Shown in pieces: positions 8,053 to 16,962 of a stretch of DNA of 64,000 nt (positions are counted from its first letter, which is position 1; every line of letters begins with the position of its first letter). Position numbers and translations under genes: made by a program. Where the stretch lies: NCBI RefSeq assembly GCF_001428125.1, contig NZ_LMSM01000008.1, forward strand, positions 355,185 through 419,184. The letters are read 5' to 3'. Source of the DNA: Nocardioides sp. Soil774. Its GTDB lineage: Bacteria; Actinomycetota; Actinomycetes; Propionibacteriales; Nocardioidaceae. Under the pieces are notes generated by a model. That model ran no database searches. It was not told the origin of the DNA and saw nothing but the letters and a program-made list of their open reading frames with translations.

Positions 8053-8131
8053 TTACCCACAGGTGTGCACACAGCTGTGGACAACTACACCGGTGTAATT
8101 CATCCACAGATGTTCTCCACAGTGTGGAAAT
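8053..8131. other. Cluster of DnaA-box-like sequences
   Basis: Five 9-mers resembling the DnaA box lie within 79 bp: TTACCCACA (8053-8061), the complement of 8076-8084 which is a perfect TTGTCCACA, TCATCCACA (8100-8108), TTCTCCACA (8113-8121), and the complement of 8123-8131 (ATTTCCACA). Base composition here is clearly lower in GC than the flanks. It is not next to dnaA or dnaN in this window, so I call it a DnaA-binding cluster and not the origin itself. Confidence 0.6.
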
Positions 8132-8167
8132 CGAACGGCTGCTCGCTCCGTCCGTCCCCGAAATCGA

Positions 8168-8227
8168 CTCGAGCGGTGAGAGAGACGCCTTCCCTTCCCC
8201 AGGAAGGCGCCTCACTCACCGCTCGAG
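8168..8227. terminator. Long inverted repeat between convergent genes
   Basis: CTCGAGCGGTGAG (8168-8180) pairs perfectly with 8215-8227. The inner segments 8181-8193 and 8202-8214 pair with a few mismatches, leaving an 8-base loop. The stem is about 26 bp. It lies between the 3' ends of the rhomboid and crgA genes and could terminate transcription from both sides. Confidence 0.6.
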
Positions 8228-8272
8228 GCGCGGGGCCTGATCACCACGCAGGATGTCAGGCCGAGGGAGAAC

Positions 8273-8725
8273 CTACTCCCACTTGGTCGCGAAGCTGAAG
8301 CCGACCGCCATGAAGGCGATGCCGACGACCAGGTTCCACTGGCCGAGGTCGTTGAAGATCCAGATGCTGGAGAGATCGTTGGAGAAGACGTAGAAGGTGC
8401 AGATCCACAGCAGGCCGACGAGGAAGCACGCCAGCATGCCGACCACGACGCCGCGACCGCGCCCGAGCGGGGTGGAGGGGTGCGCCGAGACGACCAGGCC
8501 GAGCATCAGCAGGCCGAAGCCGATGGCGTAGTTCCAGTCGCCCAGGTCGGCGACGGCCTTCGGCGAGCCCTTGGTGGGCGGGAACGCCAGCGGGTTGCCA
8601 CGTGCCTGGGTGTAGTAGAAGACCAGCCAGGCGATGCCGGCCACGACCAGGAGCAGACTGATCACGAACCTGACGGTGAAGAGCTTGCTCTTCTCCGACT
8701 CAATGACCGTCGTGGACTTCGACAC
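8273..8725 (-). CDS. crgA: CrgA-like cell division protein with duplicated domain
   Basis: CrgA proteins coordinate septum formation and bind FtsZ/PBPs; the usual form is about 85-95 residues with two membrane helices and a C-terminal LGxWNYAI-xF-x-GL motif. This protein has 150 residues and two such units. The first has a helix at about 18-38 and LGDWNYAIGFGLLMLGLVVS (61-80). The second has a helix at about 93-113 and LGQWNLVVGIAFMAVGFSF (127-145). That gives four helices. The GTG at 8725 is chosen because the frame upstream is non-natural and an AGGAG lies seven bases before it. Position between rhomboid and DUF881 matches crgA in other actinobacteria. Confidence 0.8.
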   Translation of the reverse strand: MSKSTTVIESEKSKLFTVRFVISLLLVVAGIAWLVFYYTQARGNPLAFPPTKGSPKAVADLGDWNYAIGFGLLMLGLVVSAHPSTPLGRGRGVVVGMLACFLVGLLWICTFYVFSNDLSSIWIFNDLGQWNLVVGIAFMAVGFSFATKWE

Positions 8726-8818
8726 TGCTGCTCCTGTGGGTAGCTGATGCGGCTCAGGGCGTACGACGACGCCGCTGCGGGGCGGCGAACCACCCGGTGG
8801 GGGGTTAGCGTAGTCGCC

Positions 8819-9577
8819 ATGCCGCCCCACCCACACGCACGCCCCGCGCGTCACCGCGCCTGGCGTGTGGCGACCCCGGTGGTGGTGCTGCTGCTGAGCG
8901 GGGCGCTCTTCGCGGTGAGCGCGAGGCAGAGCGACGGCCTCGACCTGCGCGGCGGACGGCTCACCGACCTCGCCTCGGTGGTGCGCGCCGAGCGCGACGA
9001 GGCGGGCGACCTGACCGCGCAGGCCTCCGAGCTCAACGCCGAGGTCGAGGCGCTCAGCGCCCGGCTCGGCGACCGCTCCGTGGCGCGCGTGCAGGACGAG
9101 GTCGCCACCCTCGTCGACCCGGCCGGGCTCACCGAGAAGACCGGACCGGCCGTGCAGGTCACCCTCGACGACGCCTCCCCGGAGGCGCGGCTGGCCTATG
9201 AGGGCGATCCCAACGACCTGGTCGTGCACCAGCAGGACATCCAGGCCGTGGCCAACGCGATGTGGAACGCCGGGGCCGTCGCGGTCACCATCCAGGGCCA
9301 GCGGCTGATCTCGACGACCGGCATCAAGTGCGAGGGCAACCAGGTGACCCTGCACGGCATCCCCTACTCGCCGCCCTACGTGATCGTGGGGATCGGCGAC
9401 ACGGCCCGGCTGTTCTCCGAGCTCACCACCGACCCGATCCTCGCGACCTACCGCGACTACACGCTCATCCCCGGCGGTGGGGTCGCGTGGGACATGACCG
9501 AGCTCGACGCGGCGACGGCGCCGGCCTACACGGGCCTGCTCGACCTCACCTACGCCACCCCGATGGCCGACGGCTGA
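8819..9577 (+). CDS. DUF881 membrane-anchored protein
   Basis: A 252-residue DUF881 protein: N-terminal membrane anchor (about residues 18-36), a coiled-coil stretch (about 50-85, RAERDEAGDLTAQASELNAE), then the globular DUF881 domain (GPAVQVTLDDA, WNAGAVAVTIQGQRLI, PPYVIVGIGD). Its function is unknown but it is conserved beside crgA and pknB, as Rv0012 is in M. tuberculosis. TAGCGT (8806-8811) lies seven bases before the ATG, indicating a leaderless transcript. The open frame can be extended upstream to 8747, but that adds unlikely sequence overlapping the crgA promoter. Confidence 0.87.
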   Translation: MPPHPHARPARHRAWRVATPVVVLLLSGALFAVSARQSDGLDLRGGRLTDLASVVRAERDEAGDLTAQASELNAEVEALSARLGDRSVARVQDEVATLVDPAGLTEKTGPAVQVTLDDASPEARLAYEGDPNDLVVHQQDIQAVANAMWNAGAVAVTIQGQRLISTTGIKCEGNQVTLHGIPYSPPYVIVGIGDTARLFSELTTDPILATYRDYTLIPGGGVAWDMTELDAATAPAYTGLLDLTYATPMADG

Positions 9578-9604
9578 GCAGGACCGGTCGCCCCGGGTGG
9601 GGCG

Positions 9605-11392
9605 TCAGGACCGCCGTGGGGTCGTGGTCGGGGTCTCCGTCGGCACCGGCGTGGTCGGGGTCTCGGTCGGGGCCGGCGTGGTCGGGGTCTCGGTCGGCGT
9701 CTCGGTGGGCACCGGCTCCTCGTAGGCGGAGACGAAGATCGTGACGGTGCTGCCCTGGTCGGCCGTGCCCCCCACGGGGATCTGGTCGACGACCGTGCCC
9801 TTGGGCTCGGTCGAGGTGGCGTCGGTGCGCACGTCGGGGACGAAGCCGGCCTCGCGGATGGCCCGCTCCGCCGCACCCTGCTTCAGCCCGCGCACGTCCG
9901 GGACCTTCTCGGGGCCGTCGGAGAACACGATCGTGATCGTGGTGCCCTCACCGACCGGCGTGCCGGCCGGCGGCGTGGTGCTGAGGACCTGGAAGCGCGG
10001 CTCGTCGGAGTCCTCCTCCTGGAAGCGCACCTTGAGGTCCTGCGCGAGCATCGCCTCGCGGGCGTCCTTGCGCAGCGTGCCCACGACGTAGGGCACCTCG
10101 ACCTCGGGCTTGCCGACCGACAGCACGAAGTCGACCGAGGTGCCGGGGTCGACGAAGACGTCGCGGTTGGGGTCCTGGGAGATGACCTTGTCGGCCTCGA
10201 CGGTGTCGGAGGTGTCACGGCCGACCTGCCCGACCCGGAGCCCGGCGTCGGCGATCGCGAGGCGCGCCTGCTGCTCGGTGAGTCCGACGACGTTGGGGAC
10301 GGCCTCCCGCTGGGGGGCGTCGTCGAAGAGCATGTTGTTGAGCGCCCAGGCGCCCAGACCGAGCAGGAGGACGGCGAGGAAGCCCGCGAGCACCCACCAC
10401 GCCGTACGGCTGCGGGACGGGCCCTCCTGCTGGGGCGGCGGGGGCGGAGCCATCGTGGTGGTGGCGTGCGCGGGCGGGACGGCGGCGACCTGCTGGGTCT
10501 CCGCGGCGAGCGGCAGCACGGCCGGCGCCTGGATGGGGTGCCCGGAGAGGTAGCGCTCGATGTCGGCCTTCATCGCCGCGGCGCTCTGGTAGCGGTCCTC
10601 GACGCGCTTGGCGAGCGACTTCATCACGATCGCGTCGATCTCGGGGTCGAGCTGGTCGTCGAGGTCCGACGGCGGCGCCGCGGGCTCGCGGACGTGCTGG
10701 TAGGCGACCGCCACCGGGCTGTCGCCGATGAACGGCGGACGGCCGGTGAGCAGCTCGTAGAGCATGCACCCGGTGGAGTAGACGTCGGACCTCGAGTCGA
10801 CGGTCTCCCCGCGCGCCTGCTCGGGGGAGAGGTACTGGGCGGTGCCGACCACGGCCGCGGTCTGGGTCATCGTCGAGGAGGCGTCGGAGATCGCGCGGGC
10901 GATGCCGAAGTCCATCACCTTCACGTCGCCCGACGGCGTGAGCATCACGTTGCCGGGCTTGATGTCGCGGTGGATGATGCCCGCGCGGTGGCTGTAGTCG
11001 AGCGCCGACAGGACGCCCGCGGTGATCTCGAGCGCCCGCTCGGGGAGGATCTTGCGACCCTCGCGCAGGATGTCGCGCAGCGTGCGTCCGTCGACGCACT
11101 CCATGACGATGTAGGGCTGGGCGACCCCCGAGCCGTCGGTGGCCATCTCCTCGCCGGTGTCGTAGGTCGACACGATCGCCGGGTGGTTGAGGGAGGCCGA
11201 CGACTGGGCCTCGCGCCGGAAGCGCGCCTGGAAGGTCGCGTCGCTGGCCAGGTCGGTGCGCAGCCGCTTCACCGCGACGGTGCGCCCCAGGCGACGGTCC
11301 TTGCCCTTGCGGACCTCGGCCATGCCTCCGCGGCCCAGCAGCTCGCCGAGCTCGTAGCGGCCGCCGATCAGCGTCGGCTCCGGCTGGGTCAT
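9605..11392 (-). CDS. pknB: PASTA-domain Ser/Thr protein kinase PknB
   Basis: A 595-residue transmembrane kinase that senses peptidoglycan fragments and controls growth and division. The kinase domain (13-280) has the glycine loop GRGGMAEV, K42, HRDIKPGN (141-148), DFG (161-163) and activation-loop threonines T174, T176 and T178 before GTAQYLSPEQA. One membrane helix follows (331-352). Three PASTA repeats start near 365, 429 and 496; M. tuberculosis PknB has four. A Thr/Pro-rich tail of PTETPT repeats (from about 561) ends the protein. Its ATG overlaps the upstream kinase stop (ATGA), and it is last in the pstP-rodA-pbpA-pknA-pknB operon. Confidence 0.95.
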   Translation of the reverse strand: MTQPEPTLIGGRYELGELLGRGGMAEVRKGKDRRLGRTVAVKRLRTDLASDATFQARFRREAQSSASLNHPAIVSTYDTGEEMATDGSGVAQPYIVMECVDGRTLRDILREGRKILPERALEITAGVLSALDYSHRAGIIHRDIKPGNVMLTPSGDVKVMDFGIARAISDASSTMTQTAAVVGTAQYLSPEQARGETVDSRSDVYSTGCMLYELLTGRPPFIGDSPVAVAYQHVREPAAPPSDLDDQLDPEIDAIVMKSLAKRVEDRYQSAAAMKADIERYLSGHPIQAPAVLPLAAETQQVAAVPPAHATTTMAPPPPPQQEGPSRSRTAWWVLAGFLAVLLLGLGAWALNNMLFDDAPQREAVPNVVGLTEQQARLAIADAGLRVGQVGRDTSDTVEADKVISQDPNRDVFVDPGTSVDFVLSVGKPEVEVPYVVGTLRKDAREAMLAQDLKVRFQEEDSDEPRFQVLSTTPPAGTPVGEGTTITIVFSDGPEKVPDVRGLKQGAAERAIREAGFVPDVRTDATSTEPKGTVVDQIPVGGTADQGSTVTIFVSAYEEPVPTETPTETPTTPAPTETPTTPVPTETPTTTPRRS

Positions 11393-12837
11393 CGCTTCTT
11401 GTCCTTCCCGGGCGGGGTGGGCTTGGGGGCCTTGCCGTAGTAGCTGACGGTCACCGGCGTGCCCTCCTCGAGGGTGCCACTGGGGGACACGTCCGAGACC
11501 GTGTCGGGCGCGGCGTCAGCGGTGTTCTCCACCTCCACCAGCTGCGGCACCAGGCCGAGGTCGCGCAGCTCCTTCTCGACGTCCTTGGCCTTGCGACCGA
11601 CGTAGGAGGCGGGGTCGACCTCGACCGTCGTCGGCTCCGGCGTCTCGGTGGGGGTCTGGCTCGGCGACTCCGTCGGCGTCTGCGACGGCGACTGGCTCGG
11701 GCTCGGGCTGGGGCTCTGCGACTGGCGGGGCGTCTGCGACGGCTGATCAGTGGGGTCGGTGTCGTCGCGGGTGCCGAGCCAGACCGCGAGCAGCACCGCG
11801 GCCAGCACCGCGGCGATCCCGATCACGAGCGGCCACGGCACCGACGTACGGCGTCGCGCGGACGTCGGCGTGGGTGCGGGCCGCGCGGCAGCGGCGGCGG
11901 CAGGGGCGGCGGGGTCAGCGACAGCAGTCGGCAGCACCTGGGTGCTCGACGAGGCGGGGGGCACGACGGGCGCGACCACTGTCGCCGCTTCCTCGGCGGT
12001 CGGCGCGCGCAGCGCCCGGGCGAACGCCGCGCCGTCGGGGTAGCGCTCGGCGGGCGACTTGGCCAGCGCGCGGCGTACGACAGCTGCGAGCGCGCCCGGC
12101 ACGTGGTCGGGCAGCTCGGGCACGGGGTTGCGCAGGTGGGCCAGGGCGGTGGCCACCGCGCTGTCGGCGGTGAACGGCTTGCGCCCGGCCAGGCACTCGA
12201 AGGCCACCACGCCGAGGGAGTAGACGTCGGAGGCCGCGGTGGCGGTGCCGCCCTCGGCCTGCTCGGGGGAGATGTAGGCGGGGGTGCCCATCACCTCGCC
12301 GGTCTTGGTGAGCGCCATGCCCTCGGCGGCGCGCGCGATGCCGAAGTCGGTGACCTTCACCCGCCGGTCGGGGGTGACGAGGAGGTTGGCGGGCTTGACG
12401 TCGCGGTGCACGATGCCAGCGGCGTGCGCGACGCCCAGCGCCTCGGCGGCCTGCGCGAGCAGCTGCTGGGCGACCGCCGCGTCGAGCGGCGCGTCCGGGC
12501 GCAGGAGGGCGGAGAGGGGCTGGCCCTCCACGAGCTCCATGACGAGGTAGGGCCGCGGCGTCGCCGAGCCGTCGTCGAGGGAGCTCGCGCCGTAGTCGAA
12601 GACCGAGGCGATGCCCGGGTGGTGCAGCGCAGCCGCGTGGCGGGCCTCGGTCTCGAAGCGAGCGCGGAACAGCGGGTCGTCGGCGTACTCCGTCTTGAGC
12701 ACCTTCACCGCGACGGGGCGGTCGAGCACGGTGTCGCGCGCCGACCACACCTCGCCCATGCCGCCGGTGGCGATGCGGGACTCGAGGACGTAGCGACGGG
12801 CGTCGTCGACGTGACCGCCCGGAGCGAGGGTGGTCAC
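11389..12837 (-). CDS. pknA: PknA-type Ser/Thr protein kinase with single PASTA-like repeat
   Basis: A 482-residue kinase. Visible are the loop ATGGMGEV (23-30), K45, HRDVKPAN (144-151), DFG (165-167) and GTPAYISPEQA. A membrane segment follows (PWPLVIGIAAVLAAVLLAVWL), then a Ser/Gln/Pro/Thr-rich linker and one PASTA-like unit (YVGRKAKDVEKELRDLGLVP). Classical mycobacterial PknA lacks PASTA, so this is a variant. GTG at 12837 is the start because it overlaps the pbpA stop by four bases. The protein acts with PknB on cell-wall and division targets. Confidence 0.9.
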   Translation of the reverse strand: MTTLAPGGHVDDARRYVLESRIATGGMGEVWSARDTVLDRPVAVKVLKTEYADDPLFRARFETEARHAAALHHPGIASVFDYGASSLDDGSATPRPYLVMELVEGQPLSALLRPDAPLDAAVAQQLLAQAAEALGVAHAAGIVHRDVKPANLLVTPDRRVKVTDFGIARAAEGMALTKTGEVMGTPAYISPEQAEGGTATAASDVYSLGVVAFECLAGRKPFTADSAVATALAHLRNPVPELPDHVPGALAAVVRRALAKSPAERYPDGAAFARALRAPTAEEAATVVAPVVPPASSSTQVLPTAVADPAAPAAAAAARPAPTPTSARRRTSVPWPLVIGIAAVLAAVLLAVWLGTRDDTDPTDQPSQTPRQSQSPSPSPSQSPSQTPTESPSQTPTETPEPTTVEVDPASYVGRKAKDVEKELRDLGLVPQLVEVENTADAAPDTVSDVSPSGTLEEGTPVTVSYYGKAPKPTPPGKDKKR

Positions 12838-14294
12838 TGGTTGATCACCGCCTCCATGACCGACTTCGCGATCGGGCCGCCGAGGACGCCGCCGCCGATC
12901 TCGTCGGGCGAGGTGTCGCTGGACTCCACCAGGACGGCGACCGCGACCTGGGGGTCGTCGGCCGGCGCGAAGGAGACGAACCAGGCGTAGGGCGGGCGGT
13001 CGCCGGAGGACTGCGCGGTGCCGGTCTTGCCGGCGACGTCGACCCCGGGGATCTGTGCGGGGCTCGCGGTGCCGTCGGCGACCGTCGCGACCATCATCTT
13101 GGTCAGCTCGTCCGCCGTGGTGCTGGAGATCGCCTTGCTGATGCTCTGGGTGTCGGTCTGGTCGAGCACCGACAGGTTGGGCGCGCGGACCTCGTCGACG
13201 ACGTAGGGACGCATCACGTCGCCGTCGTTGGCGATCGCGGCGGCGACCATCGCCATCTGCAGGGGGGTGGCGGTCACGCTGGACTGGCCGATGCCCGACA
13301 TCGCGGTCTGGGGTGCGTCCATGTCTCGCGGGTAGAGCGAGGTCGCCTGGCCGCCGAGGTCCTCGAGCGAGGTGTCGTTGAAGCCGAACTTCTCCGCCTG
13401 CTCGGCCATCGCGTCGTTGCCGAGCTCGTTGGCGAGGGTGAGGAAGGTGACGTTGCACGACACCTGCAGGGCCTGGGTCAGGGTGATCCGCGCACCGCCG
13501 CAGTTGCCACCGTCGTAGTTGCCGATGGTGTCCGACGACTGCGGCAGCTTGAAGCGGTAGCCGCCGGGCACCTGGGAGTCGGCGTCGTAGTCGCCGGACT
13601 CGATCGCGGCCGCGGCGGTGACGAGCTTGAACGTCGAGCCGGGCGGCAGCGTCGTGCCGATGGTGCGGTTGATCAGCGGGTCGCGCGGGTCGTCGTTGAG
13701 GTCCTTGCTCAGGCCCGCGACCGCGGTGAAGTCGTGGGAGGCGAGCTTGTTGGGGTCGAAGGTCGGCGTGGAGGCCATCGCCAGCACCCGCCCCGTGGTC
13801 GGCTCGAGCGCCACGACCGCGCCCTCGGCGTCGCCCGGCAGGGCCTGCAGGCCGTCCCAGGCGGCGGTCTGCGCGGCGGCGTCGAGCGTGAGCTGGACGT
13901 TGCCGCCCTTGGGGTCGCCGTTGCTCAGCATGTCGACGAGGCGGGTGACGAAGAGCCGCGAGTCGTCGCCGGAGAGCACCGAGTTCTGCGAGCGCTCCAC
14001 GCCGGTCTGGCTGAAGAAGGCGAAGTAGCCCGTGACGGGGGCGTACTTGAAGGGCTCGGAGTAGGTGCGCTGGAACTTGTACTTGTCGTCCGAGGGCACG
14101 CTGCGCGCGATCGCGTCCTTGCCCACCAGGATCGCCCCGCGCTCACGGGAGTACGTCGCGGTGATGATGCGGCGGTTGCGCGGGTCCTTCGAGAGGTCGT
14201 CGGCGCGGACGTACATCAGGTAGGTCGCGTTGAGCAGCAGCGCCAGGAAGAGCAGCAGGCAGAACACGGACACGACGCGGATCGGCTTGTTCAC
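12834..14294 (-). CDS. pbpA: Penicillin-binding protein PbpA (class B transpeptidase)
   Basis: A 486-residue D,D-transpeptidase that cross-links peptidoglycan, anchored by an N-terminal helix (about residues 7-28). Transpeptidase motifs are S220-TFK (SxxK), S279-C-N (SxN) and K423-T-G (KTG). The length and absence of a PASTA domain match actinobacterial PbpA. It lies between rodA and pknA, each junction a 4-bp overlap, so the glycosyltransferase partner RodA is produced from the same mRNA. Confidence 0.95.
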   Translation of the reverse strand: MNKPIRVVSVFCLLLFLALLLNATYLMYVRADDLSKDPRNRRIITATYSRERGAILVGKDAIARSVPSDDKYKFQRTYSEPFKYAPVTGYFAFFSQTGVERSQNSVLSGDDSRLFVTRLVDMLSNGDPKGGNVQLTLDAAAQTAAWDGLQALPGDAEGAVVALEPTTGRVLAMASTPTFDPNKLASHDFTAVAGLSKDLNDDPRDPLINRTIGTTLPPGSTFKLVTAAAAIESGDYDADSQVPGGYRFKLPQSSDTIGNYDGGNCGGARITLTQALQVSCNVTFLTLANELGNDAMAEQAEKFGFNDTSLEDLGGQATSLYPRDMDAPQTAMSGIGQSSVTATPLQMAMVAAAIANDGDVMRPYVVDEVRAPNLSVLDQTDTQSISKAISSTTADELTKMMVATVADGTASPAQIPGVDVAGKTGTAQSSGDRPPYAWFVSFAPADDPQVAVAVLVESSDTSPDEIGGGVLGGPIAKSVMEAVINQ

Positions 14295-15706
14295 CTCAGC
14301 TTCACCACCTGGGTGTGCTCACTGTCGGCGGCACCGTCGTCCACCGGGTCGAGGCGCGGCGCCGGCCGGCGGGCCTGGTCGGAGATGCGCAGCAGCAGCG
14401 CGATGACCACCCAGTTGGCCACGAGCGAGGAGCCGCCGTAGGACAGGAACGGGGTGGTGAGCCCGGTCAGCGGGATCAGGCCGGTGACGCCGCCGATGAC
14501 CACGAACACCTGCAGCGCGAAGATCGCGGCGAGGCCGACGGCCATCAGCTTGCCGAAGCCGTCGCGCGAGATCAGCGCGATGCGCAGCGCGCGCTCCACG
14601 ATCAGGCCGTAGCAGAGCACGATGGCCATGACCGCGGTCAGGCCGAGCTCCTCGCCGATGGTGGAGAGGATGAAGTCGGAGTAGGCGAACGGCACGCGTT
14701 CGGGGAAGCCGTTGCCGAGGCCGCGCCCGATCAGCCCACCCCACCCCATGCCGAACATCGCCTCGACGAGCTGGCCGCTGCCGGGGGTCTGGTCGTAGTA
14801 GTCGAGCGGGTGCAGCCAGAAGTTGAAGCGGTTCTGCACGTTGCCCACGAAGGTGTACGCCGCCAGCGCGCCGGCCGCGAACAGCAGGCCGCCCACGACG
14901 AGCCACCCGGGCCGCTCGGTGGCGACGTAGAGCATCACCAGGAACAGCCCGAAGAACAGCAGCGACGACCCGAGGTCGTTCTGCAGGACGAGGATCATCA
15001 TCGAGATCCCGAACATCGCCAGGATCGGGCCCAGGTCGCGCCCGCGCGGCAGGTCGACGAAGACCACGCGGCGCCCGGCGAGCGCCAGCGCGTCACGGTG
15101 CAGCACGAGGTAGCCGGAGAACGCGATCACCAGCAGGACCTTGGCGACCTCGCCGGGCTGGAAGCTGAAGCCGGCGATGTAGATCCAGATCTTGGCGCCG
15201 TTCTTGGCGCTGCCGATGACCGGGAGGAAGGGAAGGACCAGGAGCACGATGCCGGCCAGGCCGGACGTGTAGGTCAGGCGCTGCAGCGAGCGGTGGTCGC
15301 GCAGCAGGAACATCGTGGCGACGAAGAGCACCACGCCGAGCGTCATCCAGATCAGCTGCTGGCGCGCGAAGGTGTGCTGGTCGTTGCCGATCGCCTCGTA
15401 GGTCAGGTCGAGGCGGTGCAGGACCGCCAGGCCCAGCCCGTTGAGCGCGGCGACGAGCGGCAGCAGCACCGGGTCGGCGTACGGCGCGACGAGGCGGACC
15501 GTGACGTGCGAGGCGACGATCAGTGCCGTCAACCAGCCGCCGTAGGCCACCAGGTCCGCCGGCACGGAGCCCTCGACGCCGAGGCCGACCGCGGCGTAGG
15601 CGCCGATGCCGACCGCGAGGGCGAGGACCAGCAGGAACAGCTCCGCACCCCGGCGCCGCCGGTGCACGAAGCCCATGAGGGTCCCGTTCTGACTCATCGC
15701 CGTCAC
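14291..15706 (-). CDS. rodA: RodA/FtsW-family peptidoglycan polymerase
   Basis: A SEDS-family protein with about ten to twelve membrane helices that polymerises lipid II into glycan strands with its cognate class B PBP. SEDS signatures include LQNDLGSSLLFFGLFLVMLY, the long extracellular loop, PFAYSDFILSTIGEELGL and GLTTPFLSYGGSSLVANW. Two starts are close: GTG at 15706, overlapping the pstP stop (GTGA), and ATG at 15697 (MSQNGTLMGF). I use the first because every other junction in this operon is coupled this way. Length is 468-471 residues. Confidence 0.93.
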   Translation of the reverse strand: MTAMSQNGTLMGFVHRRRRGAELFLLVLALAVGIGAYAAVGLGVEGSVPADLVAYGGWLTALIVASHVTVRLVAPYADPVLLPLVAALNGLGLAVLHRLDLTYEAIGNDQHTFARQQLIWMTLGVVLFVATMFLLRDHRSLQRLTYTSGLAGIVLLVLPFLPVIGSAKNGAKIWIYIAGFSFQPGEVAKVLLVIAFSGYLVLHRDALALAGRRVVFVDLPRGRDLGPILAMFGISMMILVLQNDLGSSLLFFGLFLVMLYVATERPGWLVVGGLLFAAGALAAYTFVGNVQNRFNFWLHPLDYYDQTPGSGQLVEAMFGMGWGGLIGRGLGNGFPERVPFAYSDFILSTIGEELGLTAVMAIVLCYGLIVERALRIALISRDGFGKLMAVGLAAIFALQVFVVIGGVTGLIPLTGLTTPFLSYGGSSLVANWVVIALLLRISDQARRPAPRLDPVDDGAADSEHTQVVKLR

Positions 15707-16962
15707 CCTGCGTTGACGTCCTGGCGCGCGGCGTAGTTGTCCACGGTGAGCCGGGCCCCGTCGAGGCCGTCGGCCTCGATGCCCTCGCGCACCTGCTCGG
15801 CGTCGATGTCGCTGAGGCGGTCGAGGTCGACGTCGGTGAGCTCGTAGGCGTGGGACAGCGAGACACCGGGGAGGTCGGCGTCGATGCCGCGGAAGATCGC
15901 GACCTTGCCGTCCTGCTCGGCGACGTAGAACTGCTGCTGGCTCCACGACCAGCCGGCGGCCACGACCACCCACGCCAGGCCGAGCAGCACCAGGGCGAGC
16001 ATCAGGCGGCGCAGCCAGCGGTGGCGGCCAGGGTCGCGCGGGGCGTAGCGAGCGGCCTCGCGGTCGATGGGGTCCGCGACGTAGGCGCCCTCGGGGACGT
16101 CGGCCGGCACGGGGGCGATCTCCCCGGTGTCACCGGAGCGGTGCCCCCGGAAGAGCCCGCCGACGGCACCGCTGACCGCGCCGCCCAGCGGCATCCGGCG
16201 GGGCAGGTCTGCCGCGGCACCGACGAGCAGCGGCGCCAGGTCGGCAGGCGGCGGCTCCTCGGCGACGTCGGCGACGATGCAGGTGACGTTGTCGGTGCTG
16301 CCGGCCTCGAGGCTGGCGCGTACGAGCTCGACGGCGGCGAAGTCGGGCGTGCCGGTCGACAGGATGTCGGCCATCCGGTCGTCGGTCAGCGTGCCGCAGG
16401 CGCCGTCGCTGCACACGAAGATGCGGTCGCCCGGCTCGGCGGGGAACTCGAAGAGGTCGGGCTCCTCGTGGCGGATGCCGTCGAGGGCCTTGAGGATGAG
16501 GTTGCGGTGCGGGTGGGTCCGCGACTGCTCCTCGGTGATGCGCCCCTCGTCGATGAGCGACTGCACGAAGGTGTGGTCGTGGGTGAGCTGGCGCAGCTGG
16601 CCACGGCGGTAGAGGTAGGCGCGGCTGTCGCCGATGTGGCCGATGCCGAAGCGGGTGCCGTCGAACAGCGCGACGGTCGCGGTGGTGGAGGTGCCGTTGA
16701 GGTCGGGGTCCTCCTCGACGAGCTCGGCGATCCGGTCGTCGGCGCGGTGCACGGCGCCGGCGAGCTGGCCGAGGATGTCGGCGTCGGGCTCCTGGTCGAG
16801 CTTGCGCAGCGCCTGCACGGCGGTGCTGGAGGCCAGGTCACCGCGCACGGCGCCGCCGACGCCGTCGCACACCGTCAGGAGCCAGGGCCCGGCATAGCCG
16901 CTGTCCTGGTTCTCCCGGCGTACGCGCCCGACGTCGGAGATCGCGGAGTAGTGGAGGTACAT
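15703..16962 (-). CDS. pstP: PP2C-family Ser/Thr phosphatase PstP
   Basis: A 419-residue membrane phosphatase that reverses PknA/PknB phosphorylation. The N-terminal PP2C domain has RxENQD (15-20), D33-GVGG, GHIGDSRAYL, FVCSDGACGTL and GSTDNVT, giving the metal-binding aspartates. A juxtamembrane linker, one helix (WLRRLMLALVLLGLAWVVVAA) and a small extracytoplasmic part follow. The ATG at 16962 overlaps the fhaB stop (TGATG). It precedes rodA in the same operon. Confidence 0.95.
   Translation of the reverse strand: MYLHYSAISDVGRVRRENQDSGYAGPWLLTVCDGVGGAVRGDLASSTAVQALRKLDQEPDADILGQLAGAVHRADDRIAELVEEDPDLNGTSTTATVALFDGTRFGIGHIGDSRAYLYRRGQLRQLTHDHTFVQSLIDEGRITEEQSRTHPHRNLILKALDGIRHEEPDLFEFPAEPGDRIFVCSDGACGTLTDDRMADILSTGTPDFAAVELVRASLEAGSTDNVTCIVADVAEEPPPADLAPLLVGAAADLPRRMPLGGAVSGAVGGLFRGHRSGDTGEIAPVPADVPEGAYVADPIDREAARYAPRDPGRHRWLRRLMLALVLLGLAWVVVAAGWSWSQQQFYVAEQDGKVAIFRGIDADLPGVSLSHAYELTDVDLDRLSDIDAEQVREGIEADGLDGARLTVDNYAARQDVNAG

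Noticed and set aside
8053-8131. Calling the DnaA-box cluster the chromosomal origin
   Set aside because: dnaA and dnaN are not adjacent, and no classic AT-rich unwinding region is visible; only a cluster can be claimed.
9611-9720. Short repeats resembling a CRISPR or minisatellite
   Set aside because: They encode the PTETPT tail of PknB in frame, with variable spacing and no unique spacers.
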